Source of the DNA: Nansenia antarctica
Lineage: Eukaryota; Chordata; Actinopteri; Argentiniformes; Microstomatidae
Assembly: GCA_963989245.1 (NCBI GenBank)
Contig: OZ022352.1
Coordinates: 12,748,811-12,812,810, forward strand
Direction of reading: 5' to 3'
DNA length: 64,000 nt
A program made the translations under genes and the position numbers. The notes under the pieces are model-generated. The model had not been told where the DNA came from. It was given only the letters and a program-made list of their open reading frames with translations, and did not search any database. This document shows positions 12,401 through 23,418 of this stretch, in pieces (position 1 is the stretch's first letter; each line of letters begins with the position of its first letter).

Positions 12401-15400
12401 TACTGTGTCCCTAAGAACTTCTACTGCCCCCCTTGTACTGTTTCTCAGTTTCTCCAGTAAAAAAAAAAAAAAACGTTTTAGTAGAAGGCGATAATAGGGA
12501 GAAGGTTTTTCCTTCTATCAGTGGCCCCGGGCCCGAGCTAGAGTACTCTTCCTGCAACGAATAGTGGACTGCTGATTCACATGCTTAGTATTCAAATGTA
12601 TTGATTGTAAGTCGCTTTGGAATAAGGCGTCTGCTAAATGCCAAAAATGTAAATGTAAATCTATCATGGAGGTCATAGCTCCAGAAGAGGGGTGACTGGT
12701 AGACAGCTAGGCCCAGTGAGGGTTCTCCTAATCGGACTGACAGAGTAGCAGTTAGGCCCTGGAGGTCAGAGCTCCAGATGAGGGGTGAATGGTAGACAGC
12801 TAGGCCCAGTGAGAGCACTCCTAATCGGACTGACAGAGTAGCAGTTAGGCCCTGGAGCTCATGTGACCTCCAGCATAGGGCCACAGGCCTAGTCACAGCA
12901 CCCATGGAAGGTGTGTTGTCTCTGGGCTGTGTGTCTAGCTGAACACCTCTGGTAGTCCTTGGTACATCTCATGTTGGTACATCTCTTCCACAATGGGAGG
13001 TGAGAGTGAAGCTATTCAGCTTCACTTTCATCTCCCTTTTTTTAGGCCTCCATAACAGGTAAGTTACTGCCCAGCAGAGTGTCTCTCTGCTGGGCTGAGT
13101 GAGTAGCTGAAGCAGCCTGGTTCTATTGTTCCACATGTAGTGAGGCCTATGACTCTGTTTCCATGCCCATGATAGTGTCTCTCTGCTGGGCTGTGTGAGT
13201 AAATGAAGCAGCCTGGTTCTATTGTTCCACATGTAGTGAGGCCTATGACTCTGTTTCCATGCCCATGATAGTACCTCTCTGCTGGGCTGTGTGAGTAGCT
13301 CAAGCAGCCTGGTTCTATTGTTCCACATGTAGTGAGGCCTATGACTAAGTGTCCATGCCCATGATAGTGCCTCTCTGCTGGGCTGTGTGAGTAGCTCAAG
13401 CAGCCTGGTTCTATTGTTCCACATGTAGTGAGGCCTATGACTAAGAGTCCATGCCCATCATAGTGCCTCTCTGCTGGTGCTGTCTAATGTTGTCTAATGT
13501 TACCTGTTACCTCCAAACTTCCTCACTTTGAATGCCAACCACCAATGGGGGTGGGGGGGGTTTGGGGGTTGCACCAGGAAGTGCTCTTGGTGACAAATAA
13601 ATGCCTGCAATCAACTCAGAATCATGAAAAATGCCTAGTTTGACCCCTCAAAAGTTACTCAACTCCAATTTAAGCATTTTCGAATTTTCGAAAATCGGTT
13701 ATCGGTACCCCAACTTTGAGCAGTTTTTTATAAGGTTTCCCACAGGAGTTGAATTTCAACCTTTTAGGACATGTTATTACACACCTTTAGAAACACATTG
13801 GTGAAGAAATTTCTTGGTAACGATTTACTTCGCAGATTGGTCAAATATCTGGTAAAATGCCCTTAATATTAAAACATGTAACGTTAGATATATATCGTTA
13901 TACAGGGAGCGATGTATTTCTACGGAAAGGCTGATAGATTGTAGAATCTTCTTGTCGGTAAAACGATGGAATCAATCTATTGAGGATTGTGATCTTAAAT
14001 GCGTTGTCATCTCATGGTGCACAGCAATGACAGCATACACGATTTGACAAGGAAATAGAATGTTCAACACGGGTTGGAATCTCTGTACTTGATTTATTAA
14101 GACAGTCAGCGAATGGTTCATTCAGCACAGTACCACAGCATCGGCATTCAACGACATCATTATACAGACAGGCTGATAGATACGAGTGCAGCGCTGTCTG
14201 GGGCTCCAATCTCCGCGTTTATAGATCGATATAAATAGATCAACATAATGCAGCACTATCATGCACAGATCAGCCTTAAAACATGTAACGTTAGATATAT
14301 AACGGAGCGATGTATTTCTACGGAAAAGGCTGACTGACGCGGGCATTTGAATGGAATTCCGGGGTAGAAATAGCGGCTGGGTGAACTCCCGGTTCATCGA
14401 GTTTACGGTTAAAACTAGCATAACTTCTCGGGGTGTCAGCGCGGTGGTTAAGGGCTCAAAATGACCGTAGACAGATGGTGAAGTTAGCAAAGTGTGTACC
14501 ACCTCCACAGCCGGTGTTATTCGCGGACAAAGACGGTGCATAATAGCGATTTTTGTGTTGTGCTTGTTGTAAATAAAAGTTATATGATTCATTGAAATGA
14601 CATTAAACTAAGATAATACGATGGTCAGCATAATTTTTCGAATCTTTATTAATAAGCTATTACAGAAACTGTCGTCATCGTTGGCATCGCGAATCCTATG
14701 GCCGGAAAGGGCAGAACCTATGGGCGGATACTAATTTGCATTGTATTCCATTCTGATGTAGGTGCCATAATACCTACATCGGAATGGAATACAATGCAAA
14801 TTACATCGGATTTACATAGGATATCGAAAAGCAATGCAAATGAGTACACCGACACTAGAATGGAATACACTCATGACCGAATGGAATACGCTGCGCTCAA
14901 ATGTAATACAAATGCAGAATGGAATACACTCGTGACCAAATACAATACACATGCTAGAATGGAATACGCTGCGCTCAAATGTAATACACATTGCTTTTAT
15001 TTTGGCACAAACATTCCGTATTTTTGCATTGTATTTGGTGTTACACGTGTATTCCATTCCGATGTGTGTATTGCATTCCGATGTTTGTATTGTATTTAAA
15101 TACGGCATGATACACCCTCCATACATCAACGTGGAATGTACTTCAGAAAAAGTAAAAACTTAACATGTTCATTCCACTCTCTGACTTTAAACTGTGTGTT
15201 ACAGAGACTTTGCATCACACATGCAAATGTGCTTAGGTTATCTATGTGCTTAGGTTATCTTTTATAGGCTGCGTCTGCTCACTGTTTCTGTTGTTATTTC
15301 ATGTTGTATATTCTATATGTTTTTATACTGTATGTGGTGTCTTTTTAATTAAGTGCTGCTTTTCTTGGCCAGGACTCATTTGAAAAAGAGGCTACTGTCT

Positions 15401-18400
15401 CAATATGACTACCCTGGTTAAATAAAGGATTAATAAAAAAAAGAATAATACCAACAAAAAAAAAGCTCTAACTGTTGGAATCTTAGAGCGTTTATCAGCT
15501 CCAGATGCTGAGGGGAAGGCAGTGAAAACATTATGTCCAAACTACGCAGGAAAACGTTTATGATGATGATTATTATTTAGAATCATGGTTATCTTCTCTC
15601 TTTCAGGAAGTCTCATCTTCATCTTCACTGTTGACGCCAACCTTGCCTTGATCCTAGCGACAGTGCCCCCTGCGGTATATCTGGGATTGTGCTTCAAGGT
15701 GAAATCGGACACACAGATCACCATAGCAGCCCTCATGAGTGTGATCTATGCATTTCTTATGACGGGAGTCATTTTGTCCATCATAGGTAAATGATACACT
15801 ACACTAGGTCCTTAATCTCAGTCAACACAGAAGATTAGACCAATTGTTTTGTTCAAGAAATTCTATTTTTAACATTTTTTAAACCGATAAGACACACATA
15901 ACCAAGATCCCAGGATCAAATACCAGACGTTCACAACTTCTCATTATCAGCAAAACTAGAGTTGGTAGACTAGGGAGGGGATTAGGCACCCCGGGGTCAC
16001 CAATGGGCCTTGTCCATAGTCAGAATTATTCACTGCGCCACTGCGCCACCTTACAGGAAGGAAATGGGCCTTCCTTGAGTGCTAGCTTTGCCAAACTGTA
16101 GAGAGACTTACATTTCTCAGTATAAAATGATATAAAACTACATCAATAGTCTACGAAAACAATGTGTCAATGTGTCACGGAACTCCCTCGATCATAATGT
16201 TAACCTGTTCTGTCCCTGCAGGTAGCATAATAGAGGTGCAGACCATCTATACTCCCAGCGGCCTGTTTGTCATCGGCCTGGTGTTGATGTACACCGTCAC
16301 CGCAGCTCTGCACCCGAAGGAGTTCAGCCTGATCATCTACGGCCTGCTCTACTTCATCTGCATCCCCAGCGCCTACCTCCTGCTGGCCATCTACTCCATG
16401 GTCAACATGAACAACGTGTCCTGGGGCACCCGCGAGACGGGCGGGCAGCCCGCCCCTCCGCCCCCAGCCAAGGCCTCAGTCACACAGCACGTCCAGCGGG
16501 CTAGAAAGTTTTGCAAGTGTCCCTGCTGGAATCGTGGGACGGAGATGAGTTATGAGAAAGTGCCGTTAACCGAGGAACCCGAGGCCGACGTTGTTCTGAA
16601 CCTCCAGGAGAATAGCAGGTACGTTAGTGACATCTTGAGGTATTAGATGACCTCATCACTTGCATGTGTAGTTTGTGTCATCCTAAATATTGTATTTGGG
16701 TTTGTATTTTTGTTCTAGGGGTGAGGAAGTCCATTCTTGTCAATGTGTTGAACAAAGTGAGTATTGGATATACTACTTTCTTATCCACTGACTGTGTGAT
16801 TGCTAAATAAAACATCAGAATTTACAGTATACTATTTGTCTAACAAGTAAGGAACACAGACACATCCTAACTCATAAGCTTTAATTGACAATGTGTTGAC
16901 ACCCCTCATCTGTATGTCTACAGGCTGGGTGGCACAACTGCAGAACACATCCTATGGCTTCTCTCTCAACGAGGACGTCCTTGTGAAGGTAAACTGTTCT
17001 TATCTGATCACTAATATGATATTCTGATTTGTTATACTGTGCATGGTAGTGATCAATAACATTTTTATATTTGCACTTTGAAATATGTTAAAGATTATAC
17101 ATTGTTATACATTGTCAAAAAAACATTTGACCATTCTAGTACATCAGAGTAGGTCTATTTGATCAGTTTGATAACTGTGTGTCTGATGTTCCACAGGAAG
17201 AAGAGGCGTTTTGGACCGAGCTCCTAAAACTATATCTGGAGCCTCTGGCTGAAGACAAAGGGAAACAGAGACAAATTGAAATTGACCTAAAAGATCTCAG
17301 AAATCAGGTGTGCATAATCAGGTTGTAAGGCCCTCAGATGTCTTCTCTACACTTTAGAAAGCACAGGTGGCACATGTGACCATTCCCTTCACTGTATCCT
17401 GCAAGTTGTGGGATACTATTGAGATAGATGATTCACCTAGGGTTGAGTGGTTAGGGTGAGAGTCAAGGTATGGGTCAGTCAGGGTTAGGTTGGGGACGGA
17501 TAGCAGCAAGGTCCAAATAGGTTAAGGTTAGGATGCATACAAAGCATTTGGGTAAGGTTTAAATGAGTGCTGTAGCTAGGGTTAGCGGTAAAACTAGGGT
17601 TGGAGTTAGGGTAAGGGACTTAACATCTGAACGTATCATTAATGAAATTACACCTTCCCCTCTTCTTATACAGATGACATTTCTGTTTTTCATCTGCAAT
17701 GCCCTCTGGCTGGTAGCAACCTTCTGCCTTCAACTCATTGGATCGACAATCTCTATCAGAATCCCAAAGCTCAATATCAATGGCTCAGTAGAGACTGGAG
17801 AATACATCCAGGTGGACCCAATAGGACTCATGCTTCTTTTGGGCTTTGCATCTTTACTGGTGTTGCAGTTTTTTGCTATGTTGTACCACAGGTGATTATC
17901 TTCAACATCCTTTTCTAAAACAAAGGAATATGCAGTTTTATATCAACCCCTAGATTAAGATATATCCATATTATGTCATTTGTAAGAAATATGTCATTTG
18001 CTTTTACTAAGTATTTCCTATGATTAACTATTATGTTGCCTTTTTTTTTTTTTTTTTTACAATTACCGTTATTACATTACACTCTATTTTTGTTCATTCA
18101 GAATTTACACGCTGATCCATTTTGTGGCTTTTGTGGATACTAAGTCTAATAGTGGGAGAGAAACTGCCAAACAGTTTCAGGACTCCAATCGGGACTCCTT
18201 TCAGGACTTTCAGGAGTCGATGTCGATGACAGAGTCGATGACAGTCGATGACAGAGAGGTAAGATAACTGTGATAATGTCATTGATCATGATAAAAGGGA
18301 CAGGGAGAGTTTTGTTACAGGTGTCATTAACATCCCTGATAGAGGAGAGCTGTCTAAGTTTTAGTGTGTCTTGATCCTCTGACCCGAACCCTAACCCTAA

Positions 18401-18493
18401 CCCATCTCTTCACAGATTCCTGACTTAATTGAAAATAACGACACATCTCTGGGTATTGAGAATCCCGACCTATTGCTTAGGACAGAGGTGTGA
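868..18493 (+). CDS. chs1: Chitin synthase, 19 coding exons
   Basis: Membrane family-2 glycosyltransferase that polymerises UDP-GlcNAc into chitin. Exons: 868-899, 2462-2597, 3834-4022, 4263-5305, 5507-5599, 5789-5947, 6084-6255, 6439-6540, 6721-6862, 8132-8332, 9942-10226, 15607-15786, 16222-16618, 16719-16756, 16924-16988, 17197-17307, 17674-17891, 18102-18258, 18416-18493. All introns are GT-AG and phases agree, giving 3798 nt, 1265 residues plus TGA. Several hydrophobic segments (exons 2-4) precede the catalytic core: CATMWHES (exon 5), IMYLYY (exon 8), ALDGDTDF and ACGRIHPTG (exon 9), GPMVWYQKFEYA (exon 10), GEDRW with the presumed catalytic Asp, then QRRRW (exon 11). C-terminal membrane segments follow, with SWGTRE in exon 13 and FWTELLKLYLEPL in exon 16. 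The frame looks intact and functional. Fishes and amphibians keep chitin synthase while mammals lost it. The symbol follows fish usage and is the least certain part. Confidence 0.93.
1140..2000 (-). mobile_element. Non-LTR retrotransposon 3' fragment
   Basis: On the - strand, 2000-1644 encodes the thumb/C-terminal part of a LINE reverse transcriptase (LPYLNDCAEVWGNTY, then LILQKRAIRLI). An AT-rich 3' UTR follows, ending near 1140 with AATAAAGC. It is 5'-truncated and lies in intron 1 of chitin synthase. The clade is uncertain. Confidence 0.7.
2182..2400 (-). mobile_element. LINE or SINE 3' tail with AAAGTC repeats
   Basis: Five AAAGTC units (2184-2216) are followed by a tail of the type read in reverse as a LINE 3' end ending in TTTGAC repeats. 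Intron 1. No coding sequence remains. Confidence 0.5.
2709..3122. repeat. 207-bp direct tandem duplication
   Basis: Two near-identical copies in intron 2, offset by 207 bases (for example CATTGATTAC at 2741 and 2948). They differ at a few positions. The unit is AT-rich and non-coding. Confidence 0.85.
3186..3770 (+). mobile_element. L2/CR1-like LINE 3' end with (ATT)n tail
   Basis: 3230-3580 encodes the conserved C-terminus of fish L2-type ORF2 (HWLPIKFRIHFK, APRLWNSLPP, FKSGLKTHLF). It is followed by a short 3' UTR ending in an ATT repeat from 3731. A 25-bp internal duplication lies at 3460-3505. Intron 2 of chitin synthase. Confidence 0.8.
5357..5434. repeat. (TG)n(AG)n microsatellite
   Basis: A TG run passes directly into an AG run in intron 4, about 50 bases after the exon 4 donor. 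Confidence 0.95.
6873..7075. mobile_element. Hairpin MITE with telomere-like TTAGGG core
   Basis: The ends are inverted repeats: ATATGTTATGGTACATGTGGG at the left and its near complement at 7045-7075. The interior (6892-6985) is degenerate TTAGGG, with a short complementary CCTAACCC stretch on the other arm. It looks like a palindromic MITE with a telomere-like interior, not a chromosome end. Intron 9. Confidence 0.6.
7364..7542. mobile_element. Palindromic MITE followed by (TA)n
   Basis: Arms beginning CAATTGACCAT (7364) and ending ATGGTCAATTG (7501) pair over about 60 bases each around a short loop. A perfect TA run follows at 7505-7542. Intron 9. Confidence 0.65.
7781..8180 (+). repeat. 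50-bp tandem array duplicating the acceptor of chitin synthase exon 10
   Basis: Eight units of exactly 50 bp start at 7781, 7831, 7881, 7931, 7981, 8031, 8081 and 8131. Each carries a pyrimidine stretch ending TATCCCCCTAG followed by the first bases of exon 10 (CCTATGGT). Only the last unit (8131) continues into the full exon. The unit at 8081 still has the coding version GTTTGAG, while units 1-6 carry GTGTCA instead. TGTGG and TTTGG variants alternate through units 1-6, suggesting a 100-bp dimer unit of spread. Confidence 0.95.
8440..8900 (-). mobile_element. LINE 3' fragment
   Basis: The TTTGATT repeats at the left are a LINE tail read in reverse. 8891-8706 on the - strand keeps a short open segment of LINE-type sequence. 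Intron 10. Confidence 0.55.
9115..9330 (+). mobile_element. SINE/LINE tail with (CATT)n
   Basis: Ends in AATAAATACCATTCATTCATTC. The same tail recurs at 41400-41545 and, reversed, at 23995-24150, so it is a dispersed family. The reverse complement of 9190-9235 resembles a tRNA-like B box. Intron 10. Confidence 0.55.
11848..12660 (+). mobile_element. L2-like LINE 3' end nested in the foldback element
   Basis: The frame through 12347 encodes a LINE ORF2 C-terminus (LIQNAAARLVFNLPK, LRTLHWLPIAARI, LAPRWWNELP). It is followed by a 3' UTR ending in ATGCCAAAAATGTAAATGTAAA. The same 3' end recurs at 42140-42425, 49825-49985 (reversed), 59270-59385 and 59815-59965. It lies between the two arms of the foldback element. 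Confidence 0.85.
12667..13440. repeat. 93-bp and 96-bp tandem repeats at the centre of the foldback element
   Basis: Two 93-bp units lie at about 12667-12860. Four 96-bp units follow (CCACATGTAG at 13131, 13227, 13323, 13419). Since 96 is divisible by three, the array is open in two frames (12969-13424 and 13064-13399 on the - strand); I read those as repeat artefacts. Confidence 0.85.
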
Positions 18494-18960
18494 AGTCCCA
18501 GTAGTTCAACTACCTCGTTTACATAAAGGGCTGCGAGAACGCAAATCAGAGAAATAATTCATGCAACAATGTTGCGAACTCATCCACTTGCTCCAGGTCT
18601 CGATTCAGACTTTCAAGTGAGAACATGACCTTAATGTCAAGCTACCTCAAAGTAAACAGTGACACTGTTTACATCATTCTCTAAGATGTGCCTTGATACT
18701 TCATGGACAAGAAGATTATCTTGCAGCAGTTATGACTAAACACAAACACTTCAATAACACATCAATGTCTTATTTTTTTCCATGAACTATTGTCTTATTA
18801 ATAGTTTTTTCTCTTTACTTCTTATATTTGCTTGTATTCATTGTCATTTTTATTTTCTTACTATGCTGCTCTTGCTGTATTTTTAAATAATGTATGTAAA
18901 GCACTTTGAATTGCCCCTGTTGTATGAAATGTGCCATACAAATAAACTTGCCTTGCCTTA
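18494..18960 (+). other. Chitin synthase 3' UTR ending in a LINE-derived tail
   Basis: From the stop codon, about 210 bases of unique sequence are followed by a LINE 3' end (about 18700-18955), of which 30945-31285 is another copy. It contains AATAAA at 18941-18946, which could serve as the gene's poly(A) signal. Confidence 0.5.
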
Positions 18961-19157
18961 CCCTAGGTTTTATATGATGTATTGGGTTTTATATGACATG
19001 TTATCTGTATATGTATATGTATCCATGTTTTGTATTTCATGGGTCTCGTAGGCCTAATATGCATAGATATGTTTTATATGTTATATGGGCTAGTGAGATC
19101 ATCTGGCCTTGCAGCTGGGCTCTGGGAACCTTCTCCTGTATCTTGTGTTTAGAAACA

Positions 19158-19405
19158 ACACGTCACTCTGACCCAGCTCTGACAACACGTCACTCTGACC
19201 CAGCTCTAACAACACGTCACTCTGACCCAGCTCTGACAACACGTCACTCTGACCCAGCTCTAACAACACGTCACTCTGACCCAGCTCTGACAACACGTCA
19301 CTCTGACCCAGCTCTGACAACACGTCACTCTGACCCAGCTCTGACAACACGTCACTCTGACCCAGCTCTAACAACACTTAGTCACTCTGACCCAGCTCTG
19401 ACAAA
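19158..19405. repeat. 27-bp minisatellite, nine units
   Basis: Units of CACGTCACTCTGACCCAGCT plus seven bases repeat every 27 bases from 19158. The final unit carries a 3-base insertion. Both strands stay open because 27 is divisible by three; not believed to be coding. Confidence 0.95.
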
Positions 19406-19671
19406 GTAGTTGAGAAGTGCTTATCACTTGTTTTACTTCACACCAGTTCTGTATTGACAAACTGATGAACGGACATTACAAAACGAACTCCCTATGTCTC
19501 CATGTTAGTATATGAAGAGTAGACCAAGCCATGATGATCAGTGTGTGTCGGGGGACCCACTCGCTGGGCCCTCAGCGCAGCTCACTGTCTGTTGCATTCT
19601 GGGAAGTGTGCAAATGCAATAAACTTTACTTCAACTACAGCACAGTATTTTCCTTCCTTTTTGCATCTGCT

Positions 19672-20240
19672 TCTTTTTTTTTAAACCTTTATTTAACCAG
19701 GCAGGGCCAATAAGAACTCATTCTTATTTGCATTGGCGGCCTGGCGAAAGACAAAAGCCTCTTGGGGGAGGGGGGGGGGCTGAAAAGAAATCAGGTTATA
19801 TGTTAATACAAAGAACACACACAACAGACAGCGGCACACATCCAAGCATTTACAGCACAGTTACAAGATAGAAACATGCAGACATCTCCACACCTCCTCC
19901 ACTTACAGTCACAGCATCAAGTTAAAGGGACAGCGTCACACATCCACATAAACCCGCACAACATTAAGCACAGCAGAAAGCACACTAACAGCATTAGAGA
20001 ATTAGCAATAAATACAGTATGCACACGTGGACAGACACAGGAAGTCAAACAGGCATGCATGGGCAACAAGCAGCCAACAGGGGGGGTTTGGAAAAACACT
20101 AGAGGGGTTGAAAAACAGTTGCATGTGTCAGTGAGAATGTCCATGATATGTCCAGTGAAAGTCATTTGCAGCAAGTGACACAGGTAGGGGGGGGGACAGA
20201 CCAAGGAGGGTTTTGTAGATGGGAATTGACACATAAGCTA
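19672..20240 (-). mobile_element. LINE 3' fragment
   Basis: Begins, read in reverse, with the common fish tail CTGGTTAAATAAAGG and continues through non-coding 3' sequence. A purine-rich stretch (20320-20405) follows. Intergenic. Confidence 0.55.
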
Positions 20241-20804
20241 TTGATATGAGATCAAATCGTATCTTTGATAAGGCGAGGGGAACGATAGTCTGTTAAGGGT
20301 GGGGAAGAAAGTGAAAGAGGGGGAAGAAGGGGGAAGAAGAAAAGTGAGGAAAAAGAGAGGAAAAGGGGAGAAAAAGAGGGAAAAGAAAAGGAAGAGAGAG
20401 AAATTGAGGCTTCTTTTCCATTATCTACATGTTTAATAGTCTCAATGTATTCTAAACAATTAATGCACAATAAAAAATGTCGCCATTGCCATTTTTGTAT
20501 GGGGGGGAAGAATGGTTCAGAAGGTCACCGGTTCAAATCCCACCATAAACAAGAACAATTAAAAATGTCTCCAAAAGTGTTGTTTTGTGTAAATTCAAAA
20601 TCACTTGAGCCAAAAGTTGCTTTTTCTGACATAACAGAAGTTTATAGACACTAGCTGTTGTTTTATTGATGTTTAAACACCAATAAAAAGAATAATAGTA
20701 TAATATTATATATTATAATAATAGTACAAATAAACAAATAAACTCTTAAAAGCCCTGAGGTTGAATGAATAACTTTTTTACAAAGAGAAGAAGAGAGAGT
20801 TACT
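20241..20804. other. Intergenic stretch without a recognised gene
   Basis: Contains a GGGAAGAA-type polypurine block (20290-20405). Around 20510-20545 there is a B-box-like GGTTCAAATCCC, suggesting a tRNA-derived SINE. Otherwise AT-rich and unremarkable. Confidence 0.4.
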
Positions 20805-21400
20805 CAGAATCAGAATCAGAATTGCTTTTATTGCACCAATGTACAGGTACACAGAGTAAAATTCTTGGGTTCAGGTTCATTCAACATTGGCATTGCAGCA
20901 GAATACAAGATCAGTAATAAAATAAAGTATGATATAAAAACAACAAAATCAACAATCAATAAGCAGGATATGAGAACAACAAAATAAACAATCAATAATA
21001 GCAGCAATAGTATCAGTAGCATCAATAGCAGCAGAATGCAAATCAACAATAAAAGTAAATGAGTAGGGTGATAAGAGACTACAGCAGTACTACAGCTGCA
21101 CCAGTCATGCTGCTGTAGAACAGTGGTGTAAACAGCTGTGCAGATTCCAATGACATGGGATGTAATATCATACAGTATGCAATAATATAGTTCAGATATG
21201 ATACAGTACAAGTTCAAGTAGTAGTCAGGTGGTGCATAAAATGCTGTGCAGGTAGCAGTGAGATGTAATACACTGTCATACACACCGTCTATGTCTCACT
21301 GCTACCTGATGTAATACACTGTCATACACACCGTCTATGTCTCACTGCTACCTGCACAGCATGTTATGCACCACCTGACTACTACTTGAACTTGTGCAAT
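20805..21400 (-). mobile_element. LINE 3' tail with inverted duplication
   Basis: AGAATCAGAATCAGAATTGC at 20810 is a common fish LINE tail read in reverse. At 21205-21400 part of the element (AAGTAGTAGTCAGGTGGTGC) occurs again inverted, with a direct repeat of TGTAATACACTGTCATACAC, so the copy is rearranged. Confidence 0.55.
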
Positions 21401-21574
21401 ATGGTACAGATAAGGAGCAGTACATATGTTTCAGTAGAAGTAGTGTTCAAGTAATCAGGCAGTATGTAGTTAGTTATAATACATATTATTAATGCAGTGG
21501 GGTTGGTTTGGAGGAGACAGACGTTTGCCTTCCTACTTCCTCATCTTATCCAACTAGTGCTCCTTAGTCAGAGA

Positions 21575-21889
21575 CTAAACGAGGGACAATGCCAGATGAG
21601 GGGCAGGTGGACCTTTGGGACAGCCAGATGAGGGGCAGGTGGAGCAAACAGGGTTGAGAAAACGACAGGAGGGACAGCAAAGACAAGGGCGGTAGGGGGG
21701 GGGGGGTTGGTGGTGGGACGCTAAGTAAAAAATGAAAGTGGGGTCAATGGTGTCGTCTTGGAAGTCCTCATCCTCTAGTTCCTCCTTCGTGGCCAGGTCC
21801 TCCAGCAGCTGGTCAATATCCTCTGCCTCAGGGTCCATGTCCTGCAGGGTTCTCCCTGTCTGCCTGTACAGGTAGTCCACACCAATCAT
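21575..21889 (-). CDS. Unassigned acidic open reading frame
   Basis: ATG at 21889 opens a 104-codon frame. Its first half is acidic and helix-prone (EAEDIDQLLEDLATKEEL), and its second half is Pro/Cys-rich. Just upstream on the - strand lie a TACTAAC branch-point-like string and a possible AG acceptor, so it could be a terminal exon. I do not recognise the protein. It could equally be a decayed transposon gene, whose N-termini are often acidic, or chance. Joining it to the exon-like block at 23641-23721 does not keep frame. Confidence 0.3.
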   Translation of the reverse strand: MIGVDYLYRQTGRTLQDMDPEAEDIDQLLEDLATKEELEDEDFQDDTIDPTFIFYLASHHQPPPPYRPCLCCPSCRFLNPVCSTCPSSGCPKGPPAPHLALSLV

Positions 21890-21894
21890 CTCTC

Positions 21895-22904
21895 CTTTTT
21901 GACGAAAGCAATAATCTTGTTAGTATAAACATACACACAAGCACAGATATGTACAGTCAAAATACAATACTCCAGAATTGTTACAGCACTACTGGTTAGA
22001 TGCTGAACTGCATTTGATTGTCTGGTACTTGTACTCTGCAATGACAATAATGTTGAATCTAATCTAATCTAATCTAATATCTATCCCTTCCCGTCCCCTG
22101 ACTATAACCATATACAATACACAGTACCGTGAAGGCTATACACTGGGACTGATCTATACCTATATCTATACCATCTATGCCTCTATGCCTGAGCTTTAAA
22201 GAGCAAATAATAAAGTTTGGATGAGTAGGAAAATATTAATAATAATAATATAATAATAATAATTAATAATAAGTCATCAATCAAATACCAAAACGACTCA
22301 AAGTTAGAGGCTCTACACACAACATACAGTATGACATAGTACAGTATGCGTAATGTAACACTTACAGACTATTTATAGACAATAACCCACTACACATCAG
22401 GCACACACAACAAATGTGCCAGTTCAAAATCTTTCCACATTATAATGCACTGTTAATACAATCACATCTCTAATATCCGATCTCGTCAGCACATAAATAC
22501 ATGAAGGCTCGCGCAGCTGAGCTCAATGACAGCCAAGTTATGAATATTTCGCCAGCAAACCAGTGACAACCACATATTTCATCATGAGATATTAGTCATT
22601 CAACTAATACAAGATAGCTCTGATTTAATAACTCATTATCGTTGTCTTTATGCCCTGTTTTCAACAAACGTAGAACTAGCTATCTATCGGCGGGCATCAC
22701 CGCGTCTGTCTCTCGTCAAAAACGAGAGGTGCAAAGTGTTGCTATGAACTGACAACACCGTATTAATTTATATTAACAATTCCGTTGATAAAAACAATTT
22801 ATAAAGCCAAGCTCAGTATCTGGACTTATCATAAACGGATGCAGTGAAGCTGAAGGTGACAAAACCGATGGACTGACAGTTCGAAATGTCATGAGTTGTT
22901 TGCA
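21895..22904. other. Intergenic stretch without a recognised gene
   Basis: AT-rich DNA with TCTAA repeats near 22055 and an AAT microsatellite near 22235. No open frame or RNA gene is recognisable. Confidence 0.4.
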
Positions 22905-23092
22905 TATGACGTGCACCACCAATAAAGCATTTGGGCAACATGATTGGCCACCACCACTAAAAGCATTCTAAAGATATGATTGGCCACCACCACTAAAGCA
23001 TTCTAAAGCATTGATTGGCTGCACTAAAGGAACCACTAAAATGCGGGCGACATGATTGGACACCACTAAAGCACTTGGCGATATGATTGGAT
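22905..23092 (-). promoter_or_regulatory. Array of five reverse CCAAT boxes in a degenerate tandem repeat
   Basis: ATTGG occurs at 22943, 22979, 23014, 23055 and 23086, spaced 36, 35, 41 and 31 bases, inside a loose repeat with CCACCACTAAA and GCATTCTAAA. Regular multiple CCAAT boxes are typical NF-Y targets, and their orientation fits a - strand transcript starting below about 22880. They may instead be a by-product of the tandem repeat. Confidence 0.4.
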
Positions 23093-23184
23093 GTGCACGT
23101 TCTAATGAACCAGACTAACGTGCTCTAGGTAGCGCCATCATTTTGATTTGGGGAGTGATTGACATTTCTCGATCCCTAAAAGTG

Positions 23185-23257
23185 CGACCGCGGCAGGACT
23201 CGAACCTGCAATCTTCTGATTCGAAGTCAGACGCCTTATCCATTAGGCCACGCGGCC
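23185..23257 (-). tRNA. tRNA-Arg(TCG), copy 1
   Basis: Read on the - strand it starts GGCCGCGTGGCCTAATGG. It has anticodon stem TCTGA/TCAGA around CTTCGAA (anticodon TCG), T arm GCAGG-TTCGAGT-CCTGC, acceptor end CGCGGTC and discriminator G. A and B box sequences are intact, there is no intron, and a TTTT terminator follows at 23180-23177. It decodes CGA. Confidence 0.95.
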
Positions 23258-23418
23258 GTCGTACAGCAGTGAAACACACATACACTAGATGTTGTGGAAC
23301 ACAATCGTTAAAGATAAGTTTTCTTTGTTGAGATGTATCATACTGTCGTAGATAGCAGATCGGGTTGACGTGAACTCTCCACTTCCACGAATCTCCATTT
23401 CCAGCAAAAAAAATTTAC

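Larger units (their letters stand above)
10316..15129. mobile_element. 4.8-kb foldback DNA transposon with about 1.5-kb inverted arms
   Basis: Left arm 10322-11847 and right arm 13364-15123 are inverted copies of each other (for example 11002-11199 equals the complement of 14012-14209). The right arm has about 235 extra bases (roughly 14330-14565) that are lost from the left arm. The tips are TATGGAGGGTG and its complement. Identical 6-bp direct repeats CATCAA flank the element at 10316-10321 and 15124-15129. The outer 350 bases of each arm are packed with GTATTCCATTC-type subterminal repeats, as in transposase-binding regions. No transposase is encoded. The element fills most of chitin synthase intron 11 and contains a nested LINE and minisatellites. 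The superfamily is unknown; the 6-bp target duplication is the best clue. Confidence 0.85.

Noticed and set aside
19099..19409. Repetitive proteins on both strands
   Set aside because: A 27-bp minisatellite keeps frames open because its period is divisible by three.
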